Positions 42,402 to 51,215 of a DNA stretch of 64,000 nucleotides are shown here, piece by piece; the first letter of the stretch is position 1, and each line of letters begins with the position of its first letter. The stretch lies in contig JASTVH010000005.1 of assembly GCA_042862465.1 (NCBI GenBank), positions 62,001-126,000 of the forward strand, written 5' to 3'. Made by a program: the position numbers and the translations under genes. The notes beneath the pieces are model-generated. The model did not search any database, was not told the origin of the DNA, and worked only from the letters and a program-made list of their open reading frames with translations. Origin of the DNA: JASTVH01 sp042862465 (GTDB taxonomy: Bacteria; Pseudomonadota; Gammaproteobacteria; Pseudomonadales; Oleiphilaceae).

Positions 42402-43147
42402 TGACACAATCGGCGCCCGTCGCCATCATTGGTGGCACCGGACTGACCGCACTGGAAGGTCTTTCCCTGGATGATGAAAGGCAGATTGATACCCCCTGGG
42501 GCAAGCCTTCCGCCCCTGTGCTGATGGGCACCCTGGCCGGGCGCCCGGTGGCATTTCTGGCCCGTCACGGTAATCCGCATCGCATACCGCCCCATGAGGT
42601 GAATTACCGGGCCAACCTCTGGGCGTTGCAATCAGTTGGCGTGCAGGAGGTGATTGCCGTCAATGCCGTGGGCGGTATCCATTCCCGAATGGGGCCGGCT
42701 ACCCTGGTGATTCCGGATCAGCTGATCGATTATACCTGGGGGCGGGGGCATACCTTCTTTGAGGGGGGCCTGGAAAGCACCACGCACATCGACTTTACCT
42801 TTCCGTACCACGATGAGTTACGACGTCGGCTGGTGGAAGCGGCAGCCTCACTGGCGCTGCCGGCAGTGGACTTCGGGGTGTATGGTTGTACCCAGGGGCC
42901 ACGCCTGGAGACAGCGGCGGAGGTGGCGCGCATGGAGCGGGATGGCTGCCACCTGGTGGGGATGACCGGCATGCCTGAAGCGGCGCTGGCGGCTGAGCTG
43001 GACATGCGATACGCCTGCGTGGCTCTGGTGGTTAACTGGGCCGCGGGTAAGACGGAGAGCATCATCACCATGGCCGACATCGAAGCGGCCATCGATGACG
43101 GTATGGGGCACGTGAGGCGCCTGCTTCAGACGGTACTGGCCTCGTAG
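42401..43147 (+). CDS. S-methyl-5'-thioinosine phosphorylase (MTIP)
   Basis: A 248-residue purine nucleoside phosphorylase of the MTAP/PNP group: AIIGGTGL phosphate loop, ARHGNPHRIPPHEVNYRANL, GGIHSRMGPATLVIPDQ, TQGPRLETAAE and VVNWAAGK. The closest recognised homologue is the Pseudomonas enzyme PA3004, which acts on methylthioinosine in methionine/adenine salvage; this follows the same csiV-mfd context. ATG 42401 follows AGGA; a GTG one codon earlier is unlikely. It is translationally coupled to the MscS gene. Confidence 0.85.
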   Translation: MTQSAPVAIIGGTGLTALEGLSLDDERQIDTPWGKPSAPVLMGTLAGRPVAFLARHGNPHRIPPHEVNYRANLWALQSVGVQEVIAVNAVGGIHSRMGPATLVIPDQLIDYTWGRGHTFFEGGLESTTHIDFTFPYHDELRRRLVEAAASLALPAVDFGVYGCTQGPRLETAAEVARMERDGCHLVGMTGMPEAALAAELDMRYACVALVVNWAAGKTESIITMADIEAAIDDGMGHVRRLLQTVLAS

Positions 43148-43173
43148 GCCTTACGCCTCTAACCGGCCAACAA

Positions 43174-44109
43174 TCATGGCGTTGCGCCCGCGGCTGGGGT
43201 GTCCGCTGTACCAGAGACGGCATCCGCTTCCGGCTCGATCGGTTCAAAATACACCAGCAGTTCCAGGGTAGGGGCGTCCAGCAGGTGCAATTCTTCGCTG
43301 CGCATGCGACGGGTTTCCCGCAGCCAGCTGATAATCTCCGTCTGCGGTTCAGCGCGCCATTCGGTGACGTCAAAGTTCAGGGCGGCGAGTGGGTCGTCGC
43401 TGGAGGCCATGCCAGTGTCGCCAATAGTCTCCGTCTGGCGCAGCGGTGACCAGGCCGGTGCTTCCGGGATCCGGTCCTCTTCGGAGGGCAGGCTCAGATC
43501 GAACAGTTCGGCATTCACGTGCAAGTAACGCCGGCGTTTGATCTGAATGGTGCCTTCCACCTCGTAATGGTCGCGATAGTGATCGCCGATGCGGATTGTC
43601 AGCGGAGGCGTGCCATGACCCGGTGGAAACGCTTCTTTCCACCCGATCAGCATCAGAGGCTTGTAGCGGCCGCTACGAATCAGGCGATCCCGGGCGGTTG
43701 TTAACGTGAGTTCCTCTTCCGGCAGGAGCGTGCGATCAACGGGTTCTTTCTCATTTGCATCCACCGGCTCGCTCTCTGGCGACTGGGTGCTCTGCACGAT
43801 CGGTTGCTCGGCGCCGTTGGGTGTGTCCTGTTTTTCTGAATCGTTCGCCCCGCTTTCGTTCCAGGAGGGCCCCCAGATCACCGGACCGGCATCCCTCTGC
43901 CACTGAGGAATCGGCACGTTGGCCATGTCCTCCAGTCCAGCCTCATCGATCTGGCTCTCCAGTGGTCGAAACAGCAAAAGTTCAACCCGATAGAGATTCT
44001 CTTCCCGGGCTGCCTCGTCGCTGATCTGCTGACCGCTGGCGGTCAGCGAAAGCAGGTTCAGGCCGGCGAGCAGGGTGAGGGTTGGGACGACACGAACGAG
44101 ATTACGCAT
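43174..44109 (-). CDS. csiV: CsiV-family periplasmic protein
   Basis: A 311-residue protein with a signal peptide (MRNLVRVVPTLTLLAGLNL ... ASG-QQI). The conserved N-terminal YRVELLLFRP and central VEGTIQIKRRRYLHVNAELF segments characterise CsiV, a peptidoglycan-binding protein that, in Shewanella and Vibrio, links the periplasm to LpoA/cell-wall control. A long acidic low-complexity insert lies at about 90-140. Its ATG overlaps the end of mfd by 8 nt, the standard mfd-csiV arrangement. Confidence 0.85.
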   Translation of the reverse strand: MRNLVRVVPTLTLLAGLNLLSLTASGQQISDEAAREENLYRVELLLFRPLESQIDEAGLEDMANVPIPQWQRDAGPVIWGPSWNESGANDSEKQDTPNGAEQPIVQSTQSPESEPVDANEKEPVDRTLLPEEELTLTTARDRLIRSGRYKPLMLIGWKEAFPPGHGTPPLTIRIGDHYRDHYEVEGTIQIKRRRYLHVNAELFDLSLPSEEDRIPEAPAWSPLRQTETIGDTGMASSDDPLAALNFDVTEWRAEPQTEIISWLRETRRMRSEELHLLDAPTLELLVYFEPIEPEADAVSGTADTPAAGATP

Positions 44110-47100
44110 TGGTCTGGGCGGTCTCCAGGGTTTGTAGGAGCTGATCAATGGCGGAGAGTTTACCATCGGCATCCTGCGCGTTCAGCCTGAAACGCAGTTG
44201 ATTGGCATTTTCCAGCCGGTAGTTCTCGGGCTCCTGCTGAACTTTCTGCACCAGCACCAGCGGATCCACTTGGGTATGGTTGGCGAACTCCAGGCGGCCC
44301 CATTCACCACCGGCATCGATCTTGGTAATACCCAGCCGATCGGCTTTGAGGCGCAGTGTGGTCTGCCGGATCAGGTTTTTGGTGGGCTCGGGGAGCAGGC
44401 CGAAACGGTCGATCATCTCTACCTGCAAGTCTTTCAGTTCTTCCTGGCTTTTCACGCTGGCCAGACGCTTGTAGAGGATCAGGCGGTTGTGGACATCGGG
44501 AAGGTACTCTTCCGGTATCAGCGCCGGAATGCGCAGAGTGATTTCGGTGCCGTGCTGCATGGGCAGCTCGGCATTCGGGGTGCGTCCTTCGCGGATGGCC
44601 TTGACGGCTTCGTCGAGCAGTTCCATGTAAAGCGAGAAACCAATCGATTCGATCTGCCCACTCTGTTCCGCGCCCAGCAGCTCACCGGCACCGCGGATTT
44701 CCAGATCGTGGGTGGCGAGCATGAATCCGGCTCCCAGGTCCTGGGCGGCGGCAATTGCCTCCAGGCGTTTCTCGGCATCCTTGGTGAGCTTGCGTTCCTG
44801 CGGTGTCAGCAGGTAGGCGTAGGCTTGGTGGTGGGAGCGTCCAACCCGTCCGCGCAGCTGATGCAGCTGCGCCAGTCCGAACTTGTCGGCGCGATTGATG
44901 ACGACGGTGTTGGCACTGGGAATGTCGATGCCGGTTTCAATGATGGTGGTGCATACCAGCACGTTGAAGCGCTTGTGATAGAAGTCCGACATGATCTGTT
45001 CCAGTTCGCGCTCGCGCATCTGGCCATGGGCCACGGCGACACGCGCCTCTGGAATCAGTGTTTTGATCTCCTCGGCGGCTTTCTGGATGGATTCCACTTC
45101 GTTATGCAGGTAATAGACCTGACCGCCGCGGAGGATTTCCCGCAGCACCGCTTCCTTGACCAGTGCATCCTCTTTTTTTCGCACGAAGGTCTTCACCGAC
45201 AGGCGTCGGGCCGGCGGTGTGGCAATGATGGAGAGGTCGCGCAGGTGGCCCATGGCCATGTTCAGCGTTCGCGGGATGGGGGTCGCGGTAAGCGTCAGCA
45301 TGTCCACCTCCGCTCGCCAGGCCTTGAGCTTCTCTTTCTGGTTGACGCCGAAGCGATGCTCCTCGTCGACGATGACCAGGCCCAGATCGCTGAAGGTGAT
45401 ATCGCCCTGTAGCAGCTTGTGGGTGCCTATGAGGATATCGGTTTTTCCCGCTTCCACGCGCTGGATGGTTTCTGATTGCTGCTTGCCTGAACGGAAACGG
45501 CTCAGCAGTTCCACCGAAACCGCCGTGTTGGCAAACCGGTCGCGGAAGGATTCAAAGTGCTGCTGGGCCAGCAGGGTGGTAGGCACCAGTACGGCGACCT
45601 GTTTGCCTGCATTGGTGGCGACGAAGGCGGCCCGCATGGCCACTTCGGTCTTGCCAAAGCCCACGTCGCCGCATACCAGACGGTCCATGGGTTGTTGGGC
45701 CTGCATGTCCGCGAGGACGGCGTCGATGGCCTGCTGTTGATCAGGCGTCTCCTCAAAGGGAAAAGCCGCGGCGAAATGCTCATAGTCTTCGCCCGGATCG
45801 GGAAACGCGAAGCCCTTGCGGGCTTCCCGGCGGGCATAGACATCCAGCAACTCGGCCGCGGTATCACGGATCTTCTCGAGCGCTTTCTGCTTGGCGTTGG
45901 ACCAGCGTTCACTGCCCAGTTTGTGAAGTGGGGCGGTGCTGTCTTCGCTGCCGCTGTAGCGGGAAATCAGGTGCAGGCTGGAGACCGGCACATAGAGTTT
46001 GGCGCCGTCGGCGTACTCCAGGGTGAGAAATTCTGTGGTCTGACCTTCCACCGGGATCGTCTGCAGCCCCTGGTAGCGACCCACGCCATGGTCGATGTGC
46101 ACGACAGGGGCGCCCACCCGCAGTTCCGACAGGTCCCGTATCACGGCATCGCTGGTGTCCTGGGCGCGCTCGCGACGGCGGCGCTGCATGACACGGCGGC
46201 CGTATAGCAGGGCTTCCGGGATCAAAGCCACTTTGGCATCAGGGATCCACAGGCCGCGTTCGAGAGGCGCTGCCGTCATGGCCTGGTCGGAATCGCCTCC
46301 CAGGAATTCCTGCCAGGTGCCCACTTCATCCGTGTTGATCCCGTAATTGTGCAGTTGCTCCTGCAACGCTTCCCGTCGCCCCGCGGTTTCGGCGCTAAAG
46401 AGGAGGCGGCCGGGGGTGGTGGCGAGAAAAGCCTTGAGGGCCTTGGCCGGTTCCTGCGCGCGTCCGTCCAGGGCCAGGTCGGGCAGGGTCGCTGTCGGTG
46501 CGTTGGTACTGCCGGGTTTTTCGTCGACAGCCTCACTGGACAGCGTTACACGGGGAAACCGCTTGAAAGCGGCAAAGCATTCATCCCGTGCCAGGAACAG
46601 TGATTTGGGCGGTAGTATGGGGCGCAGGCGATCGTAGCGACGGTCCTCGTAACGCGCGGCCACCTCCGATTCAAAGTGTTCCAGGGCCCCTTCGAGATTG
46701 TCTGGCGTGAAAACCAGGGTGTCCGAGGGCAGGTAGTCGAACAGGGTTGCCAGCTCGTCGAAGAACAGCGGCAGGAAGTATTCGACGCCCGGCGGACAGA
46801 TACCCGACACCACATCCTGATAGACCGGCGCATCTTTCGGGGCCTGCGGAAAATGCTCAAACCAGCGATTGCGGAACTGCAGGCGCGTCTCCTTATCCCA
46901 CGGAAATTCGTAGGCCGGGAGCAACTCGATGCGTTCGGTCTGCTCCAGTGACCGCTGGGTTTCCGGATCAAAGGTACGCAGCGTTTCGATTTCGTCATCG
47001 AATAGGTCGAGCCGGTAAGGCTGATTCGAGCCCATGGGGAAAATATCGATGACCGAGCCTCTGACCGCATACTCGCCATGCTGATAGACGTTTTCCGCAT

Positions 47101-47593
47101 GCCGGTAGCCGGCCGCTTCCAGGCGCAGGCGCCAGGGTTCCACCTCCAGGGTCTGGCCCTGTTCCAGGATCAGGGTGTTGCCTTCGGTAAAGGACAGGGG
47201 CGCCAGGCGGTGCATCAGCGTGCGGGCGGGTATGACCAATAGGCCCCGCTGGATCTGTGGCAGGCGATGGAGCGTCCGGATCCGCTGGGAGATGATGTCC
47301 TCGTGGGGAGAGAACATGTCGTAGGGCAGGGTTTCCCAGTCCGGCAGGGTGAGCAGCTCCAGCTCCGTCTGGCCAGCCAGGAAAAAAGACAGTTCCTGTT
47401 CCAGCTGCAGGGCCTCGTCGGTGCCCTGGGTGATGGCCAGCGTCAGCCCGTGATGCTGCTTCGCGCTTTCGGCAATGGCCAGTGCCGCGGCGCTGCCGGA
47501 CAGACTGCCCCAGCGCCGGTGGTCTCCGGCAGCTTCAGGCGCCTCGGGGGCAAGAATGGAATTGGTGGCGATCGACATATCAGCGGTGGTCAT
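44102..47593 (-). CDS. mfd: Transcription-repair coupling factor Mfd
   Basis: An ATP-dependent translocase of 1163 residues (E. coli 1148) that removes RNA polymerase stalled at DNA lesions and recruits UvrA. The N-terminal UvrB-like region contains LTLPDWETLPYDMFSPHEDI, the RNA polymerase-interacting domain follows (GAPVVHIDHGVGRYQGLQTI), then SF2 motor motifs GDVGFGKTEVAMRAAF, VDEEHRFGV and the TRG region, and a C-terminal D7 domain. The ATG at 47593 is chosen; longer frames upstream are unlikely. It shares a divergent 253-nt gap with the GAPDH gene. Confidence 0.97.
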   Translation of the reverse strand: MTTADMSIATNSILAPEAPEAAGDHRRWGSLSGSAAALAIAESAKQHHGLTLAITQGTDEALQLEQELSFFLAGQTELELLTLPDWETLPYDMFSPHEDIISQRIRTLHRLPQIQRGLLVIPARTLMHRLAPLSFTEGNTLILEQGQTLEVEPWRLRLEAAGYRHAENVYQHGEYAVRGSVIDIFPMGSNQPYRLDLFDDEIETLRTFDPETQRSLEQTERIELLPAYEFPWDKETRLQFRNRWFEHFPQAPKDAPVYQDVVSGICPPGVEYFLPLFFDELATLFDYLPSDTLVFTPDNLEGALEHFESEVAARYEDRRYDRLRPILPPKSLFLARDECFAAFKRFPRVTLSSEAVDEKPGSTNAPTATLPDLALDGRAQEPAKALKAFLATTPGRLLFSAETAGRREALQEQLHNYGINTDEVGTWQEFLGGDSDQAMTAAPLERGLWIPDAKVALIPEALLYGRRVMQRRRRERAQDTSDAVIRDLSELRVGAPVVHIDHGVGRYQGLQTIPVEGQTTEFLTLEYADGAKLYVPVSSLHLISRYSGSEDSTAPLHKLGSERWSNAKQKALEKIRDTAAELLDVYARREARKGFAFPDPGEDYEHFAAAFPFEETPDQQQAIDAVLADMQAQQPMDRLVCGDVGFGKTEVAMRAAFVATNAGKQVAVLVPTTLLAQQHFESFRDRFANTAVSVELLSRFRSGKQQSETIQRVEAGKTDILIGTHKLLQGDITFSDLGLVIVDEEHRFGVNQKEKLKAWRAEVDMLTLTATPIPRTLNMAMGHLRDLSIIATPPARRLSVKTFVRKKEDALVKEAVLREILRGGQVYYLHNEVESIQKAAEEIKTLIPEARVAVAHGQMRERELEQIMSDFYHKRFNVLVCTTIIETGIDIPSANTVVINRADKFGLAQLHQLRGRVGRSHHQAYAYLLTPQERKLTKDAEKRLEAIAAAQDLGAGFMLATHDLEIRGAGELLGAEQSGQIESIGFSLYMELLDEAVKAIREGRTPNAELPMQHGTEITLRIPALIPEEYLPDVHNRLILYKRLASVKSQEELKDLQVEMIDRFGLLPEPTKNLIRQTTLRLKADRLGITKIDAGGEWGRLEFANHTQVDPLVLVQKVQQEPENYRLENANQLRFRLNAQDADGKLSAIDQLLQTLETAQTNA

Positions 47594-47780
47594 GGGTATC
47601 CGTTGCTGGCTGGCATAGCGGGCGTGCCACGCCATCATTGGTTACGTGGCCGGGGATGGTCTCCCACTTAACCCGTTGGGATGGCTGCGACAGGGAAGGG
47701 CATTCTAACGCCCTCGAGGGGCAGTGTCATGGTGGCACAGAGGTCCAGCTGGAAACCTTTCATTAATTGATCAGTGAGGT

Positions 47781-47809
47781 TTGCGACAAGCGCGTCGAAA
47801 TAAGATAAT
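47781..47809 (+). promoter_or_regulatory. Promoter of the GAPDH-like gene
   Basis: TTGCGA (47781-47786) and GATAAT (47804-47809) are 17 nt apart, 37 nt before the GTG start. This is a good sigma70 match. Confidence 0.65.
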
Positions 47810-47846
47810 ATGCGCCCAAATTTTTCACGACCCGAGAGGTGTACTT

Positions 47847-49334
47847 GTGAGTCAGGAACAGTTGAACCGATACTTTGCGGACTGGAAGGATCGCGAAGCC
47901 TTGGCCGAGGCAATGATTCCCCTCATCGGCCGTCTTTACCGGAAGAACAATGTGGTCACGTCCATTTATGGTCGGGCCATCATCAATCAGTCCGTGATCG
48001 GTCTCCTGAAAGCCCACCGTTTCGTTCGCCAGATTGAAAACAGCGAATTGAACGTTAACGACACGTTACCGATTCTGCAGGAACTGGACAAGCTCGATCT
48101 GGGGCACGGTCATATCGATATCGGCAAGCTGGCAACCCGCTATGATGCCGTGCGCAACGAGCGCTCCCTGGAAGACTTCCTGAAAGAGGAAGTGGCCGAG
48201 ATCGTTGGCAAGTACGACGAAGATCAGGCCCGCTGCCGCGAGCAGCATACCAAGGATATCGTGCTGTACGGTTTCGGTCGTATCGGTCGCTACCTGGCTC
48301 GCATCCTGATCGAAAAGGCCGGCGGCGGTAACAACCTGCGCCTGCGCGCTATCGTTTGCCGTAACGGCGGTGCTCCCAACGACCTGGAAAAGCGTGCCAG
48401 CCTGCTGCGTCGTGACTCCGTGCACGGTCCCTTCAATGGCACCATCACCGTGGATGAAGAGCGTCAGGCCCTGGTTGCCAACGGTAACTACATCCAGGTG
48501 ATCTACTCCGATGGTCCCGACCAGGTGGACTACACCCAGTACGGCATTGACAACGCTATTGTTATCGACAACACCGGTAAGTGGCGCGACGAGGAAGGCC
48601 TGGGTCTGCACCTCAAGTCCAAGGGTGTTAGCCGGGTGGTGCTGACCGCGCCGGGCAAGGGCAACCTGAAGAATGTCGTGTTCGGTATCAATAACGACAT
48701 GATCGAGGACGATGACCACATTGTCTCCGCGGCCTCCTGTACCACCAATGCGATCACGCCGGTGCTCAAGGCTATTCACGACGAGTTCGGTATCGCCAAC
48801 GGTCACGTCGAAACCGTCCACGCCTACACCAACGACCAGAACCTGATCGACAACTACCACAAGGGTACGCGTCGCGGTCGTAGTGCGCCTCTGAACATGG
48901 TTCTGACCGAGACCGGTGCTGCCAAGGCCGTGGCCAAGGCGCTGCCGGAACTGTCTGGCAAGCTGACTGGCAACGCCATTCGGGTACCGACGCCCAACGT
49001 CTCCATGGCGATCCTGAATCTGAACCTGGACAAAGACGTAACCGTCGATAGCCTGAACGACTACCTGCGGGATATGGCGCTGCACTCCGAGCTGCAGAAG
49101 CAGATCGATTTCGTCAACTCACCGGAAGTGGTGTCCTCCGACTTCGTTGGCTCCCGCCATGCGGGTGTGGTGGACGCACAGGCGACCATCGCGGATGGCA
49201 AGCGCTGCGTACTTTACGTCTGGTATGACAACGAAGCCGGCTACAGTGCCCAGGTAATCCGCATCGTCAACCAGATTGCCGGTGTCGTCTACCCGGTCTT
49301 CCCCAAGCGCGGTCGCGTCCCCAAGGCGGACTAA
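47847..49334 (+). CDS. N-terminally extended glyceraldehyde-3-phosphate dehydrogenase
   Basis: A 495-residue GAPDH-like enzyme. The first about 135 residues are a helical extension not found in standard 330-residue GAPDH (RYFADWKDREALAEAMIPLI, LLKAHRFVRQIEN). The catalytic part has GFGRIGRYLAR (142-151), DNTGKW, SAASCTTNAITP with Cys298, and YDNEAGYSAQVIRIV. Pseudomonas has an equivalent beside mfd. The oxidoreduction of glyceraldehyde-3-phosphate or a related aldehyde-phosphate is expected; direction and cofactor are unknown. It starts at GTG after GAGAGG and ends at a strong terminator. Confidence 0.9.
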   Translation: MSQEQLNRYFADWKDREALAEAMIPLIGRLYRKNNVVTSIYGRAIINQSVIGLLKAHRFVRQIENSELNVNDTLPILQELDKLDLGHGHIDIGKLATRYDAVRNERSLEDFLKEEVAEIVGKYDEDQARCREQHTKDIVLYGFGRIGRYLARILIEKAGGGNNLRLRAIVCRNGGAPNDLEKRASLLRRDSVHGPFNGTITVDEERQALVANGNYIQVIYSDGPDQVDYTQYGIDNAIVIDNTGKWRDEEGLGLHLKSKGVSRVVLTAPGKGNLKNVVFGINNDMIEDDDHIVSAASCTTNAITPVLKAIHDEFGIANGHVETVHAYTNDQNLIDNYHKGTRRGRSAPLNMVLTETGAAKAVAKALPELSGKLTGNAIRVPTPNVSMAILNLNLDKDVTVDSLNDYLRDMALHSELQKQIDFVNSPEVVSSDFVGSRHAGVVDAQATIADGKRCVLYVWYDNEAGYSAQVIRIVNQIAGVVYPVFPKRGRVPKAD

Positions 49335-49345
49335 GCGCTTCAGGT

Positions 49346-49385
49346 AAAAAGAGTGTGGCACCCTTTCGGGGCGCCACACTCTTTG
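49346..49385 (+). terminator. Rho-independent terminator of the GAPDH-like gene
   Basis: AAAGAGTGTGGC (49348-49359) and GCCACACTCTTT (49373-49384) form a long stem, with CCC/GGG extending it inward, around a TTTC loop, and T residues at the end. The A/T-rich base allows action on both strands. Confidence 0.85.
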
Positions 49386-49447
49386 TCCAACGTCCAACGT
49401 CCAACGTCCAACGTCCAACGTCCAACGTCCAACGTCCAACGTCCAAC
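49385..49447. repeat. Nine perfect tandem copies of GTCCAAC
   Basis: A 63-bp array of the 7-mer GTCCAAC starts at the last base of the GAPDH terminator. All nine copies are identical, which suggests recent expansion or frequent length change by slippage. It is not a CRISPR: units are too short and there are no spacers. Confidence 0.97.
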
Positions 49448-49862
49448 TTTCCGCCTTCCTTAATTTGGCGTCCTGCCAAACTCGCTGCAACGCTGTTTTT
49501 ATCAAGGGCTTCTCCTTTAGTCTGTGGCATACTCCCAGCGCAAGCGGGCAGCCTGCATGAGATGTGTGGCTGTGAAAGAGAGGGCGCGCCACGTATTGCC
49601 CGGATGTATCGGTCCTGAGCCAGGAAATAAGTCTTTAGTGGTAGTCCGGGTATGTGGAAAAAAAACCTTGTCCTCTCTATAATTGGCACGTTTCCAAGCT
49701 GCCCCGGCTCCGACCGCCATACTTGGCGCTGCCAACACTGACAAGAACGCAATGTTCGTTGTAATTCGCAATTAATTCGGATTGTGCTGGTGTTGCCATC
49801 GGGTGGGAGCCCGCTGGGTGCGAATCCATTTTCCTGTAGTTTCTGATGATTGGGCGGGGCTA
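49448..49862. other. 415-nt region upstream of nqrA
   Basis: No supported gene is seen. It carries the nqr -10 candidate at 49678-49683 and, after it, a leader of about 170 nt with a small hairpin TTGGC-GCT-GCCAA (49723-49735). Confidence 0.5.
49678..49683 (+). promoter_or_regulatory. Candidate -10 box of the nqr operon
   Basis: A perfect TATAAT lies 179 nt before the nqrA start. The -35 region (TGGAAA at 49655-49660, 17 nt away) is poor, suggesting activation by a regulator. Confidence 0.45.
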
Positions 49863-51212
49863 ATGATCAAGATCAAGAAAGGCCTGGATCTTCCGATCAG
49901 TGGCGCCCCCGAGCAGACCATTACCGAAGGCAAGCCGGTCAAGCATGTTGCTTTGGTCGGTTTCGACTATGTCGGTATGAAGCCAACGATGGCTGTTCGG
50001 GAAGGAGACCGCGTGAAGCGCGGTACGCTGCTGTTTACCGATAAAAAAACCGAGGGAGTGCGCTATACCTCTCCAGCTGCGGGCACTGTCAAAGCCATTA
50101 ACCGTGGTGAACGACGGGTGTTCCAGTCCATCGAAATCGAGGTGGATGATAGCGACGAAGCGGAGACCTACGCCCGTTTCGAGGCCACTGAGCTGGATAA
50201 CCTGGAACGCCAGCAGGTGGTCGACAATCTGGTCGAGTCCGGACTCTGGTCCCTCTTCAAGACCCGGCCCTACAGCAAGGTGCCCGCGATCGATTCGGCT
50301 CCTCACTCCATTTTTGTTTCCGTGATGGATACCAACCCGCTGGCTGCGGACCCGACGGTTATCGTCAACGATGATCCTGAGGCCTTCGATCAGGGGCTGC
50401 GTGTGATTCGTCACCTGACCCAGGGCAAGGTGTTCGTCACTACCAAACCGGGCGCCCGGATTCCCGTTCCCAAAGATTCGGTATTCCAGCAGGAAACCTT
50501 CGATGGTCCGCATCCTGCCGGTAACGTGGGTACCCACATCCACTATCTTGATCCGGTCAGTGGTAGCAAAACGGTCTGGAGCATCGGCTATCAGGACGTG
50601 ATGGCTATCGGGCGCCTCTTTGTTTCCGGTGAAGTGCCCTCCGAACGCGTGATTGCTGTGGGCGGCCCAAAGGCGAGCAAGCCACGGCTGATCCGTACCC
50701 GTATCGGTGCCAACCTGACCGAACTACTCGAAGGTGAGGTTGACCAGAACGTTCCCATCCGGCTGATTACCGGTTCCGTGTTTGGCGGACGCACGGCACG
50801 AGGTCCGGTGGCTTATCTGGGGCGTTTTTCCAATCAGGTCTCCGTGCTGGAAGAAGGGATCAAGCGGGAGTTCATGGGCTGGCTGTCTCCGGGCGCCAAG
50901 CGGTTCTCCAAGCTTAATATCTATCTCAGCAGTCTGTTTGGCGCCAAGTCCCTCGATTTCACGACCACGACCAATGGTAGTGAGCGCGCCATGGTGCCCG
51001 TGGGCAGCTACGAAGAAGTGATGCCACTGGACATCCTGCCAACGCAGTTGCTGCGATCACTGATTGTGGGTGATACCGAAACGGCCCAGCTACTTGGGGC
51101 CCTTGAGCTGGATGAAGAGGATCTGGCCCTGTGTACCTTCGTCTGCCCCGGCAAGTACGAGTACGGGCCCATTCTTCGTCAGAATCTGACTCGCATTGAG
51201 ATTGAGGGCTAA
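49863..51212 (+). CDS. nqrA: Na+-translocating NADH:quinone reductase subunit A
   Basis: A 449-residue peripheral subunit of Na+-NQR (Vibrio 446), implicated in quinone binding. The start MIKIKKGLDLPISG, the GFDYVGMKPTM segment and VFGGRTARGPVAYLGRF are family-typical. The ATG at 49863 is used; an upstream in-frame ATG at 49782 would add an unrelated 27-residue leader. It is the first gene of nqrABCDEF-apbE-nqrM, with 3 nt to nqrB. Confidence 0.96.
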   Translation: MIKIKKGLDLPISGAPEQTITEGKPVKHVALVGFDYVGMKPTMAVREGDRVKRGTLLFTDKKTEGVRYTSPAAGTVKAINRGERRVFQSIEIEVDDSDEAETYARFEATELDNLERQQVVDNLVESGLWSLFKTRPYSKVPAIDSAPHSIFVSVMDTNPLAADPTVIVNDDPEAFDQGLRVIRHLTQGKVFVTTKPGARIPVPKDSVFQQETFDGPHPAGNVGTHIHYLDPVSGSKTVWSIGYQDVMAIGRLFVSGEVPSERVIAVGGPKASKPRLIRTRIGANLTELLEGEVDQNVPIRLITGSVFGGRTARGPVAYLGRFSNQVSVLEEGIKREFMGWLSPGAKRFSKLNIYLSSLFGAKSLDFTTTTNGSERAMVPVGSYEEVMPLDILPTQLLRSLIVGDTETAQLLGALELDEEDLALCTFVCPGKYEYGPILRQNLTRIEIEG

Positions 51213-51215
51213 CCC

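Noticed and set aside
49385..49447. Possible CRISPR array
   Set aside because: Units are 7 bp, directly adjacent and identical, with no spacers and no cas genes nearby.
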